Shown here: positions 52,551-61,776 of the stretch, one piece after another
Layout: every line of letters starts with the position of its first letter
How positions within the stretch are numbered: the stretch's first letter is position 1
Assembly (NCBI GenBank): GCA_963664245.1
Contig: OY760934.1
Coordinates: 3,162,001 to 3,226,000, forward strand
From: GCA-2711565 sp963664245
GTDB taxonomy: Bacteria; Bacteroidota; Bacteroidia; Bacteroidales; GCA-2711565
Length of the DNA: 64,000 nt
Direction of reading: 5' to 3'
Translations under genes and position numbers: made by a program
The notes under the pieces: model-generated
What the model saw: only the letters and a program-made list of their open reading frames with translations
What the model was told of the DNA's origin: nothing
The model's database searches: none

Positions 52551-53702
52551 TCAGAAACTTAACTTAACACTAGCTCCTTTATCGTCTCTGTTCTTTATGA
52601 TGATATTGCCTCCATGAGCTTCAATAATTTGTTTGGAAGCAATTAGGCTTAAACCAATATTATCATCGTAATGTTTTTCGCCTATTTCAAAAGGTTCAAA
52701 CAAATGTTTCAATACTTTCTCAGGAAACCCTTTGCCTTCATCCCTGATTTCAAGGATGTTTTTTTTATTTTCCTCGTACAGATTTATATTGATTTTTTGC
52801 CCGGCGAATGAATATTGGATGGCATTTTCGAGAATATTATTAATAGCGCGTTTAAGCAGTTCTTTATTCAGATTCATTTTTATCCGATTAGAAAAGAAGT
52901 TTTTTTCGAAAGACAAGTTTTTATTTCTTGTTTCGGGGTTTGCCGTGTTTTCGTCAATGCATTCATTGATAATGTTTACCAGATCCTCGTCTTCTTTACT
53001 GATGGTACTGTTTGTTTGGAGTTCGGTGATAAGTAAAGCGGTGGTTGAAAATTTTTCGAGCCGGTTAACCGAAACTTTGAGCATTTCAACAAATTCAGCT
53101 ATTTCGCTGTTTTCTTTCAGTACATCGTTTAATATGTAGCTGGCTCCGATTATCCCATTTAGCGGGGTTCTGATTTCGTGGCTCAACATGGATAAAAAAT
53201 TGTTTTTAGCTACATCCAAGCCTTGTAGTTCCTGGTAAGCATCGTTTAAAAGAGCTGTCCGCTCTTTTACTTTTTCTTCGAGAATCTGGTTCATGTTTTT
53301 CAGAATCTCCCGTTGCTTTTTTACTTCCAGGTGGGTTTTTACCCGGGCAAGCAGTTCGTTAATGTCAAAAGGTTTGGTGATGTAATCTTGTCCGCCAATT
53401 TCAAAGCCGGTAACAATGCTTTCTTTATCGGTTTTGGCTGTTAGGAATATAATTGGAAGATTGTTGTATTTTTTATCATCCCTGATGATTTTACAGGCTT
53501 CAAAACCATCCATTTCCGGCATATTAATATCCAAAAGAATCAGGTCGGGCATTTGTATGGCTATACTTTTTAAAACCTGTTTCCCGTTACTGGAAACACG
53601 AACCCGGTAATTATTATCCGAAAGGACTTTCGATAAAAATTTTAAATTGTTCGAATTATCGTCGGCAATTAAAATGCAGAAATCTTGATTTTCATTCAAC
53701 AT
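52551..53702 (-). CDS. Soluble REC-HisKA-HATPase kinase
   Basis: 383 residues: receiver about 8-122 (LILLDINMPEMDGFE), coiled coil about 125-160, HisKA (FLSMLSHEIRTPLNGIIGAS) and HATPase (NNILENAIQYS, DEGKGFP, DDNIGLSLIASKQ). The N-terminal receiver would gate the kinase; there is no output domain, so it must pass phosphate to another protein. It resembles the next upstream kinase (shared RLEKFS-x-x-ALxIT and DNIG motifs), so the two are paralogues. Confidence 0.92.
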   Translation of the reverse strand: MLNENQDFCILIADDNSNNLKFLSKVLSDNNYRVRVSSNGKQVLKSIAIQMPDLILLDINMPEMDGFEACKIIRDDKKYNNLPIIFLTAKTDKESIVTGFEIGGQDYITKPFDINELLARVKTHLEVKKQREILKNMNQILEEKVKERTALLNDAYQELQGLDVAKNNFLSMLSHEIRTPLNGIIGASYILNDVLKENSEIAEFVEMLKVSVNRLEKFSTTALLITELQTNSTISKEDEDLVNIINECIDENTANPETRNKNLSFEKNFFSNRIKMNLNKELLKRAINNILENAIQYSFAGQKININLYEENKKNILEIRDEGKGFPEKVLKHLFEPFEIGEKHYDDNIGLSLIASKQIIEAHGGNIIIKNRDDKGASVKLSF

Positions 53703-53779
53703 AAAACAATGTTTTAAATCGTAAATAATTTATGTTTAGCTATGTTTGATGTATTGATTTTGTTTGTTGGTAAATTTTT

Positions 53780-54988
53780 CTATGATGCTGGTAACGTGAT
53801 TTTTATCATTGCTCCTTTCTCTTTTAAATTTGTTAGGCTTAGCTTTCCGCGATGTGTATCAATGATAAGTTTTGATAGTGCGATATTTACGCCGATATTA
53901 TCGTTAATATGTGTTTCTCCTGTATTGAAAAATTTTTGATAGTTTTTTAAAATATTTTCAGGGAACCCTTCTCCGTTATCCGTAATCTGGATAATAGCTT
54001 CCTGATCGTGCTTAACAATGGTGATCTTGATTTTCCCGCTTTCAGGAGAGTACTTGATTGCATTTTCGATAAGATTGTAGAAACATAATTCAAATAATGT
54101 TTTGTCAAAATTTAATGTTAGATTCTCATGTGATATTGTTTTTTGGAACCTGATGTTTTTATTTGCCGAGGTTTCGGTAAACGAAGAAAGTATTTCATCA
54201 ATGGTTTTGTTAATGCTTATTTCTTCGAAAGTCAGATCATAAGTTTTGGTTTGCAGACCCGTGATGATAAGGGCAATGTTGGAAAATTTTTCAAGACGTA
54301 GTACAGAACGATCTAGAATTGATAAGATTTTAGATAAATCAGCATCTTTAATTTGGTCTTTTAGTAATTCAATCGGTCCTATAATGCCGTTGAGCGGAGT
54401 TCTTATTTCATGGCTTATAATCCTCAAAAAATCGACTTTGGCTTTATCAAGTGTTAATAATTCATTGTTTAGTTTACGTACCTCAAGTTCCGCTTCTTTT
54501 CGTTGTATTACTTCTTTCTCGAGCTCTTTTTTCGTTTCCTTTAACTGTTTAACCATGGCCGATAATCTATCAAGCAATTCTTTATTTTGCCGGCTTAATT
54601 CCAATGTTTCGATGGCATTGTTCAGGATTAATTTCATGTCTTCGGCTTCGTAAGGCTTTGCAAAGTAGTAATAAACCATGCTTTTGTTAATGGCATTGAT
54701 AACAGCATTAATATCGGAATAGCCGGTAATCATCATCCTGACCGTTTCCGGGAACTCAACCTTTATTTTCTGGAGGAACTCGACCCCGGTTTCTTCGGGC
54801 ATTCGCTGGTCGGAAATAACAATGCTGATGTTGTTATTTTTCATGATTTTATATCCTTCTTTAGCTGATGAGGCTGTAAAAACATTGTAATTGTCTCTGA
54901 ATACCGATTTAAAACCTGTTAAACTGGCTTTTTCATCATCAACATAAAGGATTTTTGGTTTTTGTTTTATTGCTATTGTGTTATTCAT
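53780..54988 (-). CDS. Soluble REC-HisKA-HATPase kinase with RpfG/HupR-type receiver
   Basis: 402 residues: receiver about 11-130 with IVISDQRMPEETGVEFL (the DQRMP style of HupR/RpfG receivers), a long coiled coil (about 130-185), HisKA (FLRIISHEIRTPLNGIIGPI) and HATPase (YNLIENAIKYS, DNGEGFP, NDNIGVNIALSK). It begins 11 bp after the next upstream kinase gene. No membrane segment; a phosphorelay intermediate by architecture. Confidence 0.92.
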   Translation of the reverse strand: MNNTIAIKQKPKILYVDDEKASLTGFKSVFRDNYNVFTASSAKEGYKIMKNNNISIVISDQRMPEETGVEFLQKIKVEFPETVRMMITGYSDINAVINAINKSMVYYYFAKPYEAEDMKLILNNAIETLELSRQNKELLDRLSAMVKQLKETKKELEKEVIQRKEAELEVRKLNNELLTLDKAKVDFLRIISHEIRTPLNGIIGPIELLKDQIKDADLSKILSILDRSVLRLEKFSNIALIITGLQTKTYDLTFEEISINKTIDEILSSFTETSANKNIRFQKTISHENLTLNFDKTLFELCFYNLIENAIKYSPESGKIKITIVKHDQEAIIQITDNGEGFPENILKNYQKFFNTGETHINDNIGVNIALSKLIIDTHRGKLSLTNLKEKGAMIKITLPAS

Positions 54989-54999
54989 GGTTCTGGATT

Positions 55000-56262
55000 T
55001 TATGCTTTTGGGATTAAAATTTTAAAGGATGTTCCTTTATTTTTTTCGCTCTCCATAAGAAGTTTCCCATTGTGTTCGTTGATAATTGTTTTACAAATAG
55101 AAAGGCCAAGGCCTGTTCCTTTCCCAATATCTTTGGTTGTAAAAAACGGGTCAAATATTTTGTCCTTGATTTTTTCGGCGATACCCGCCCCGTTATCTTT
55201 AATTTCTACAGAAATATATTCTTTTTCATCTTCAATTAAGGCATCTGTGCTTATGGTAATGATATTCTGATTTTTGTTGTCTTTTAGGGGCTCGAAAGAA
55301 TCGATGGCGTTTTTGAGGATGTTTAAAAACACTTGGTTGATTTTAGCCGGATAACATAAAACGTTTGGGATTTTGTTGTACGATTTTTGGATGTTTATTT
55401 TGTCTTTATAGCTGTTGTGTAACAAGAGTAGGGTAGAGTCAAGGTTTTCGTGCAGGTTTACACTTATTTTAGCATCCTCGTCCAGACGGGTAAATAAACG
55501 CAAACCTTTTACTATTTCTGCAGAGCGTTGGGCTCCTATTTTAATATTAGAGACTAAGGTATTGAGTTCTTCAAGTCGTTCGTTGTAGTCATTTTTTATT
55601 TTGAAAGATTGATATTCCCTGGATTTTTCTCCCTTGCTTTCGGTTAAAACCTGATCGAATTTTTTTTGAAGATTAATGAAAAAGTCGATGTTGTTTTTAA
55701 TGCCAAGGCTACTGGTTAAAATAAAAGATATTGGATTGTTTAACTCGTGGGCGATACCTGCAGTGAGAACCCCCAGCGAGATCATTTTTTCGGTCTGTAT
55801 AAGTTGTCCCTGCGTTTCCTTAAGTTGTTGAAAGGCATCCTGCAATGCTTTATTTTTTTCTTCAATTTCTTTTTGGAAATGTTGAATACTAAGGTGTGTT
55901 CTTACCCTTGCCATGGCTTCTTCAACTTGTATCGGTTTGGTGATGTAATCAACGCCGCCGATATCAAATGCCTTCACTTTGTCAAATGTATCGGTTAATG
56001 CGCTGATAAAAATTATTGGAATGGATTTGAGCTTTTTGTCTTTTTTAAGTGCTTCACAAACTTGATAACCATCCATGTCGGGCATGGTAATGTCGAGCAG
56101 AATTAAATCGGGCGGGATTCTTTCTGCTGCCCGTAAAGCCAATTTCCCACTTGTAACAGTTCGTACCTGGTAGCCTTCACCCTGAAGTATATTGCTCAAT
56201 ACCTGTAAATTTGCAGGGTTGTCATCAACAACTAAAATGTCAAATTGATTTTGATTACTCAT
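55000..56262 (-). CDS. Soluble REC-histidine kinase with HisKA_4-like dimerisation domain
   Basis: 420 residues: receiver about 8-125 (LILLDITMPDMDGYQ), coiled coil about 128-165, then the H-box LGVLTAGIAHELNNPISFIL, a different phospho-acceptor type from its neighbours, and a HATPase (LNILKNAIDSF, DNGAGIAE, GTGLGLSICKTI). It starts 3 bp after the membrane hybrid kinase, so the two are translated from one message. Likely a signal-integrating kinase of the same circuit. Confidence 0.93.
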   Translation of the reverse strand: MSNQNQFDILVVDDNPANLQVLSNILQGEGYQVRTVTSGKLALRAAERIPPDLILLDITMPDMDGYQVCEALKKDKKLKSIPIIFISALTDTFDKVKAFDIGGVDYITKPIQVEEAMARVRTHLSIQHFQKEIEEKNKALQDAFQQLKETQGQLIQTEKMISLGVLTAGIAHELNNPISFILTSSLGIKNNIDFFINLQKKFDQVLTESKGEKSREYQSFKIKNDYNERLEELNTLVSNIKIGAQRSAEIVKGLRLFTRLDEDAKISVNLHENLDSTLLLLHNSYKDKINIQKSYNKIPNVLCYPAKINQVFLNILKNAIDSFEPLKDNKNQNIITISTDALIEDEKEYISVEIKDNGAGIAEKIKDKIFDPFFTTKDIGKGTGLGLSICKTIINEHNGKLLMESEKNKGTSFKILIPKA

Positions 56263-56265
56263 TTG

Positions 56266-58821
56266 TTACGGTTCTACATTTAATAATTTGTATAATAAAT
56301 CCATATCAAAGTTATTGGCAGCATCGCCCACTGCTTCAGCATATGCTTTGTGATTATCCGTCAGCAAAGTTGCGTGTTCTTTAACTTCGTTGAGATCTCC
56401 GTTAATCAGGGCTTCCTGCATTTTGTTTAATACATCTTGCGGTATGCTTTTGATGATCTCGTCAATGGTGTTCAATATGTTTTTTAAGTTTTCTGATTTA
56501 TTGGATTGGTTGTCCTCGCTGTTTTTATCTTCCTCGTAAATGTATTTTACCTTTAAATGTTTAGCGATGAAACGATGTATTTCGGGTTCTTTAAATGGTT
56601 TTTTGATGAATTCATTTGCGCCAACGTCAAGAATGCTTTGTTTGTCTTTTTCAAAAACACTGGCCGTTACAGCAAAAATTGGGATTTCTTTACCTTCTTT
56701 CATTTCCCGTATTCTTTTTATGGCTTCAAACCCATCCATTTCGGGCATAAACATGTCCATTAAAATAAGATCCGGTTTCCAGTGTATGAATTTGTCAATG
56801 CTTTCAACTCCGTCAGCAGCTTTTTCTACGGTAAAGCCTGTCATTTCAAGCATTTTTGCAAGAAGATCACGGTTGGGTTTTTTATCGTCAACCACTAAAA
56901 TCTTATACGAAGGCTCATCGGGATGAAGGCTTACTACGTTTTGAAGTTGTAACTCTTTGCTAACATTGTCTTTTGAGCCGGTTTCGGTCAAAAAGTGGAA
57001 GGAAAATACAGAGCCTTTTCCCAGTTTGCTTTTTAGGTTGATTGCTCCATTCATCATCAGGGCATACTCCCTGCTAATAGCCAGCCCAAGGCCTGTTCCT
57101 CCGTGCCGGGTTGATATTTTCTGTGACCGTTCGAAATGTTGGAATATTTTTTCCTGTTCATCTTCAGCAATTCCTATTCCAGTATCTTCTACATCAATAA
57201 CAATTTTAAGGCCTTCTTTTAGGTTGAATGCCGACGCTCTTAAAATAATACCCCCTTCATTTGTAAATTTAATGGCATTCCCCATTAGGTTTATGATGAT
57301 CTGCCTGATTTTGCCCTCGTCGCCAACAATGTATTCCGGCACATCTTTATTGATTACCTGATCTAAAAACAGGTTTTGTGAATCGCTTCTGACCTTAAAC
57401 ATGGTGTACAAATCATGCAGTAATTTTCCCAGGTTGAAAGTTGTATTGTTAAGTGCGATTCTTCCTGCTTCAATTTTCGACATTTCGAGGATCTCGTTAA
57501 TGAGTGAGAGAAGATGTTCGCCACTATTGTTTATGGTTTCAAGGTTTTTAATATGTTCCGGTGATAGTGTTTTGTCTTTTTGCATGATTTGGGAAAACCC
57601 GAGGACGGCATTTAAGGGAGTCCTGATTTCATGCGACATATTTGCCAGAAAAATACTTTTGGCTTTATTTGAAGCTTCGGCAGTTTCTTTTTCAAGCTGT
57701 AATTTTTCAAGGCGTGTTCGCTCAGACATGTCTTCAAATAGCCCGATGCCACCGTCGATTATTCCGTCATTTGTTCTTAAGGGAGTGTACACCCCCCTGA
57801 TATGAGTTACTTGTTTACTGATTGTTGAGGTATAAATTCCAACAAATTCCGATTGTTTACCATCTAAAGATTTCTTAAAAGCTTTAACCATGTTTTTGTT
57901 TTGGATGGTATGATTCAGGTTTTTGCCAACCACATCATCTTTATTAAACTTAAACAATTTCTCCATCCCTTTATTGCAGGTTCTAATTACTCCGTCTTTG
58001 TCGTAATAGAGTATCCCAATCGGTGAATTATCAATAATTAAGTTAAGTTTTTTGTTGCTTTCTTTGATGAGGTTTTCAGCCTTTTCTTTTTCTTGTTCTC
58101 TTTTTTGAATCTGTTCCAGCATATCGTTAAACCTGGAAATGAGAACTCCAATTTCATCTTTCCTGGTTTTATTAATCCGGCGGCTATAATCCCCATCGCT
58201 TGAAATTTTGTTGGTGAATTTTGCAAGGTTCAATATGGGTTGCGATATATATCTTTGTAAAGCACTTGCCAAAACAAAACTGAACAAAATCACACCTGCC
58301 ATCAAAATAAGCATCAGTAGCACATAATCGCGGATTTGTTCTCGCATTTGCTCGGTAGAGTTGTAAATTAAAATGCTTCCGTAACGAATGTTGTTGTATA
58401 TAATGGGTTCGAAAACGATTAAATAGTTTTTGGTGAATTTATGGAAAGAATCATTTTTAGATTCAGGGAACTTTATTTCTTCATCTATTGAATGTATTTC
58501 TGCATAAACCTTGTCGTGTTCATTGAATAAAATGCCATGTTTAACTTGTGGAATAGATTTTAATTTGCTTAATGTTTCGTTTGCACCATCCTTATCGCCA
58601 AAAGTTAAAGGGGTAACGGAGTATTCTCCAATTAAGCGTGCATTCATCTGCATGTTTTGTACCATTTCTTTTTTATAAATGATTGCCACTTTGTAAATGA
58701 TAAATGTGAAACTAATGGCAATAGAAAGAATGATTGTAAAAAGGGTTATGAAGATGATCTTGTTTCTGATCGACAGAGAGTTCAGTAAATTCGAAATTTT
58801 TTCTTTAATTGAAGTTCTCAT
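56266..58821 (-). CDS. Membrane hybrid histidine kinase with CHASE8-like periplasmic domain
   Basis: 851 residues. TM1 is 21-43, a periplasmic region about 45-160 resembling CHASE8 (NARLIGEYSVTPLTFGDKDG, LKSIPQVKHGILFNEHDKVY), TM2 166-188, HAMP 189-242 and PAS about 255-370. HisKA follows (H397 in NMSHEIRTPLNAVLGFS), then HATPase (LMGNAIKFTNEG, DTGIGIAE, GTGLGLAISREY), REC about 640-760 (LILMDMFMPEMDGFE) and a helical C-terminal domain found in other hybrid kinases. YfiN, the diguanylate cyclase controlled by YfiR, also has a CHASE8 sensor. A YfiR-family gene lies in the divergent unit, so YfiR-like control of this kinase is a reasonable inference. Confidence 0.9.
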   Translation of the reverse strand: MRTSIKEKISNLLNSLSIRNKIIFITLFTIILSIAISFTFIIYKVAIIYKKEMVQNMQMNARLIGEYSVTPLTFGDKDGANETLSKLKSIPQVKHGILFNEHDKVYAEIHSIDEEIKFPESKNDSFHKFTKNYLIVFEPIIYNNIRYGSILIYNSTEQMREQIRDYVLLMLILMAGVILFSFVLASALQRYISQPILNLAKFTNKISSDGDYSRRINKTRKDEIGVLISRFNDMLEQIQKREQEKEKAENLIKESNKKLNLIIDNSPIGILYYDKDGVIRTCNKGMEKLFKFNKDDVVGKNLNHTIQNKNMVKAFKKSLDGKQSEFVGIYTSTISKQVTHIRGVYTPLRTNDGIIDGGIGLFEDMSERTRLEKLQLEKETAEASNKAKSIFLANMSHEIRTPLNAVLGFSQIMQKDKTLSPEHIKNLETINNSGEHLLSLINEILEMSKIEAGRIALNNTTFNLGKLLHDLYTMFKVRSDSQNLFLDQVINKDVPEYIVGDEGKIRQIIINLMGNAIKFTNEGGIILRASAFNLKEGLKIVIDVEDTGIGIAEDEQEKIFQHFERSQKISTRHGGTGLGLAISREYALMMNGAINLKSKLGKGSVFSFHFLTETGSKDNVSKELQLQNVVSLHPDEPSYKILVVDDKKPNRDLLAKMLEMTGFTVEKAADGVESIDKFIHWKPDLILMDMFMPEMDGFEAIKRIREMKEGKEIPIFAVTASVFEKDKQSILDVGANEFIKKPFKEPEIHRFIAKHLKVKYIYEEDKNSEDNQSNKSENLKNILNTIDEIIKSIPQDVLNKMQEALINGDLNEVKEHATLLTDNHKAYAEAVGDAANNFDMDLLYKLLNVEP

Positions 58822-58977
58822 AATGTGGCAAAATTTCAGATGTTTTTTTAAAATAATGACGGGGTGGCGAAAATGTGAACTTACACGTAATTATAGGATA
58901 CATAAATGTAAATTGAATTTTTTGATCTAAATATAATGAAAAAAATATTAGTTATCAATATATTAAGATTTATTCTC

Positions 58978-59008
58978 TTTGAATAAGAGTACTGAAATAT
59001 TATATTTG
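58978..59008 (+). promoter_or_regulatory. Promoter of the TonB-dependent receptor/YfiR unit
   Basis: TTTG (58978-58981) and TATATTTG (59001-59008) are exactly 19 nt apart, a perfect match to the Bacteroidota consensus. The start is expected near 59015, about 80 nt before the receptor ATG. The 275-bp divergent region holds no clear matching promoter for the kinase operon on the other strand. Confidence 0.8.
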
Positions 59009-59096
59009 TGTAAATAGTTGTTGTAAAATATGGCTAAAGTCTCTGGTGGCTTATGTGTAAACGAAATTGATTGAATAGCCTTAAATATCGAAACAA

Positions 59097-61172
59097 ATGA
59101 AAATCCAACTACGTTTACCAGTTATTCTAATGCTAATTACAATATTGTTCTCTTCTGAAGTCTTATCTCAAGATATTGATACAACAAGATTTAAGCAAGC
59201 ATTGAAAATGAGTTTCGAAGATCTATTACAAATTAAAATTGTAACGGCTTCGAAAACCAAACGTTCTTCTTCCCAGATTACACAAATTGTTGATGTGGTT
59301 AGCAAATATCATTTTGACCGCATTGTTGCAGATAAAAGAAATATAACCGAGTATATCCAATATTTGCCGGGTGCAGCCGTAAAAGTTTTATCGAGGAATG
59401 ATGCTAATTGGGGGGCATATGGAGGCATAGGGCCAAAGTACAATACATTTATGTTAGGAGGCTTGCCTTTAGATGCTTTTATTGATCCGCAGAGCATTGA
59501 TATTATGGCTATTGACCGTATAGAAATTCAGCGTGGACCGGCTTCGGTATTATATCCAAATTATCTTTCGCAGGATTTTTCCGGAAACCAAAGCCCCTTA
59601 GCTGGAACGGTTAACCTGATCTTAAAAGATGATATAGAAAGGGCAATGACAAAAATATCGTTGGATTACGGTTCATACAATACTTGCCGTGGACAGGTTT
59701 ATCACGAAAACAAAATAAATCAGCTTAGCTTTTTTGCTGGCCTGAGTTATGAAGCCTCTGACTATACGAATTATGGCTCGGAAGATTCATGGCTCAATAT
59801 GTTGGATGACCCCAGTTATAAGAAGATTAAAGGCTTTGTTGGAGGAACCCTTGACTTGGATCAATCGAAAAATCACCAGCTTTCTTTTTGGGGAAACCAA
59901 ACATTTCATTGGGGAAATTTGGGACGGGATAATCGTGATTACGATTACAAATACAGTTTGTTTAACTTTAAGTATTCAGGGAAACTGACCGATAAAATTG
60001 AACTCTTGTTTAAATCGGGAGTGCGTTGGTATAAACGCGAATGGGAAGAAGATGCTTTTGTTGATCCTCCTGGGGATTATGAGCTTGCAAAAAATACAGG
60101 GGTGGATCAAACAATTATCCCCAACGATCTTTCAATAAATATTGACCATTTGGACAATAGTAATTTGACGGTTGGTGTTGATTATCAACACGCCTCTTAT
60201 TCTACTTGGGATCAACCAAAAGCTCAGACAAAAACAATCAAGAATGATGCGCTTGTTTCACAGTTAGGATTCTATGCGCAAGAAGAACTTCATCTTGATA
60301 AATTAACGCTTCGCGGAGGTTTGAGATTGAATATGATTCGATATAATATAGATCGAGTAGGGGGCGATATTCCCGGTGAGGAAGAAAAATCGTGGGATAA
60401 ATATTTGTGGAGCGCAGGTGCAAAATACAGGTTTTCTGAGAAATTTATTTTGTTTTCCAATGCCGGAAGCAGTTTTATGTCTCCATCGTTAAAATCAATT
60501 GCAGGAACTATTCCGTTAAGTGCGATGTATGTTCCCGGGCAAAACGGACAATTACCTAATCCGGATTTAAATCCGGAAAAAGGGTTGGGATTTGATTTAG
60601 GGATAAACAGCCAGCTTTTTGGTGTGCTGTATTTGAACATCCGTGCGTTCTACACCAAAATTACGAATGCTATCATTGATAATGCGGTTAGTGAAGATCC
60701 TTCGCAGACGCAATCAATGAATGCCGGAGGCGAAACAATAGGTCAAGGTTTTGAAATTAGCATGCATCAGAAAATAAAAGATGAAATTGAATGGTTTGCC
60801 AATTTAACTTATACCGACTCAAAAATTGACGATCCTGATGATAATGACAAGGATGGAACCGAAGTGCCTTTTGTCCCGGAACTGGTATCAAACTTTGGTA
60901 TAACAGCCAATATCGCGGGAAATGTTTCATTGAGTTCGTGGGTTCATTTTGGCGGTAAAATTTATGACAGTAGCTCAAAAGAAAACCGGAAATCATTTCG
61001 CTCAAAAGAGTTGGTAAATCTTCTTATTTCAAAAGGATTTAGATTGAAAAACAACGATGAACTGCAGGTTTTTATTAAAGCCTATAACATAACAAACAAT
61101 AAATATGAAATGCCATGGCAATTTAGGGATCCTGGCTTTAATTTAACTTTTGGTGCAAGCGTGAGTTTTTAA
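59097..61172 (+). CDS. TonB-dependent receptor encoded with a YfiR-family protein
   Basis: 691 residues. Signal peptide about 1-24 (SSEVLSQDI), then FEDLLQIKIVTASK, a box common to receptors next to DUF4154 genes. A plug follows (about 50-180; DRIEIQRGPASVLYPN, GTVNLILK) and a 22-strand-type barrel to the C-terminal aromatic residue (GASVSF). The short form lacks the CarboxypepD-like domain of the receptor at 13999. The YfiR-family gene follows 17 bp downstream, so they are co-expressed. The receptor may be a sensor or transporter whose state is passed on through the periplasmic YfiR; ligand unknown. Confidence 0.92.
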   Translation: MKIQLRLPVILMLITILFSSEVLSQDIDTTRFKQALKMSFEDLLQIKIVTASKTKRSSSQITQIVDVVSKYHFDRIVADKRNITEYIQYLPGAAVKVLSRNDANWGAYGGIGPKYNTFMLGGLPLDAFIDPQSIDIMAIDRIEIQRGPASVLYPNYLSQDFSGNQSPLAGTVNLILKDDIERAMTKISLDYGSYNTCRGQVYHENKINQLSFFAGLSYEASDYTNYGSEDSWLNMLDDPSYKKIKGFVGGTLDLDQSKNHQLSFWGNQTFHWGNLGRDNRDYDYKYSLFNFKYSGKLTDKIELLFKSGVRWYKREWEEDAFVDPPGDYELAKNTGVDQTIIPNDLSINIDHLDNSNLTVGVDYQHASYSTWDQPKAQTKTIKNDALVSQLGFYAQEELHLDKLTLRGGLRLNMIRYNIDRVGGDIPGEEEKSWDKYLWSAGAKYRFSEKFILFSNAGSSFMSPSLKSIAGTIPLSAMYVPGQNGQLPNPDLNPEKGLGFDLGINSQLFGVLYLNIRAFYTKITNAIIDNAVSEDPSQTQSMNAGGETIGQGFEISMHQKIKDEIEWFANLTYTDSKIDDPDDNDKDGTEVPFVPELVSNFGITANIAGNVSLSSWVHFGGKIYDSSSKENRKSFRSKELVNLLISKGFRLKNNDELQVFIKAYNITNNKYEMPWQFRDPGFNLTFGASVSF

Positions 61173-61189
61173 CAAAAAAATTCTGAAAT

Positions 61190-61765
61190 ATGAGTAGCAA
61201 ACATGTTGAGCGTGTAAATGTTCGCTTTTATTTACGATTAAGGATTTTATTATTTTTTATTTTAATTTTTACTTTACTAGTTTTAAAACAATTATATGCG
61301 CAAAACTATGACGTTACGTTGAAGGCTGCATATATTGAACGTTTTACACGATTTATTCAATGGCCTGTCGAAAATTTTAATCAGGAAACCGATACCGTTT
61401 TTACGGTATTGATTTTGGGTAAAAACCCCTTTGGAGATGTTTTGGAGGTTCTTTATTCAACAATAAATATCAAAGAAAAAAAAGTACGGGTCATTGCTTC
61501 TAACAATATTGAACTCATAAAAGATTGCCAATTGGTTTATGTTTCTTCTTCTTTAGAAAAAAGGCTTGAGGAGGTCTTGGAGCAAACGCGGAAATACTCG
61601 GTGCTTTCTGTAAGCGATACGCCGGGTTTTTGCGATAAGGGGGTGTTGATTAATTTTATCCCCAGAGAAGATGTATTAAGGTTTGAGATCAATGTAAAAG
61701 AGTTTAAAAAGTCAAAATTAAAAGTGAGCCATTTGCTTCTTAATATTGCTGAAAATAGAAACTAG
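61190..61765 (+). CDS. YfiR-family (DUF4154) periplasmic protein
   Basis: 191 residues. A basic N terminus and a signal or anchor segment (about 17-37, LLFFILIFTLLVLKQLYAQ) are followed by the YfiR domain. Family features are LKAAYIERFTRFIQWP, VLILGKNPFGDVL, DCQLVYVSS, VLSVSDTPGFCDKGVLINF and a C-terminal LLLNIAE. In Pseudomonas YfiR represses the CHASE8 diguanylate cyclase YfiN from the periplasm. Here the only CHASE8-like protein in the window is a histidine kinase, encoded divergently about 2.4 kb away. The two Cys (in DCQLVY and GFCDKG) could respond to redox state as reported for YfiR, but that is inference. Confidence 0.88.
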   Translation: MSSKHVERVNVRFYLRLRILLFFILIFTLLVLKQLYAQNYDVTLKAAYIERFTRFIQWPVENFNQETDTVFTVLILGKNPFGDVLEVLYSTINIKEKKVRVIASNNIELIKDCQLVYVSSSLEKRLEEVLEQTRKYSVLSVSDTPGFCDKGVLINFIPREDVLRFEINVKEFKKSKLKVSHLLLNIAENRN

Positions 61766-61776
61766 GCAGGATTGAT

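Noticed and set aside
38280..58821. GGDEF, EAL or HD-GYP output for the Wsp-like and Yfi-like modules
   Set aside because: All proteins in the block were read through; none has GGDEF/EAL/HD-GYP motifs. The HupR/RpfG-style receiver at 53780 is fused to a histidine kinase, not to HD-GYP.
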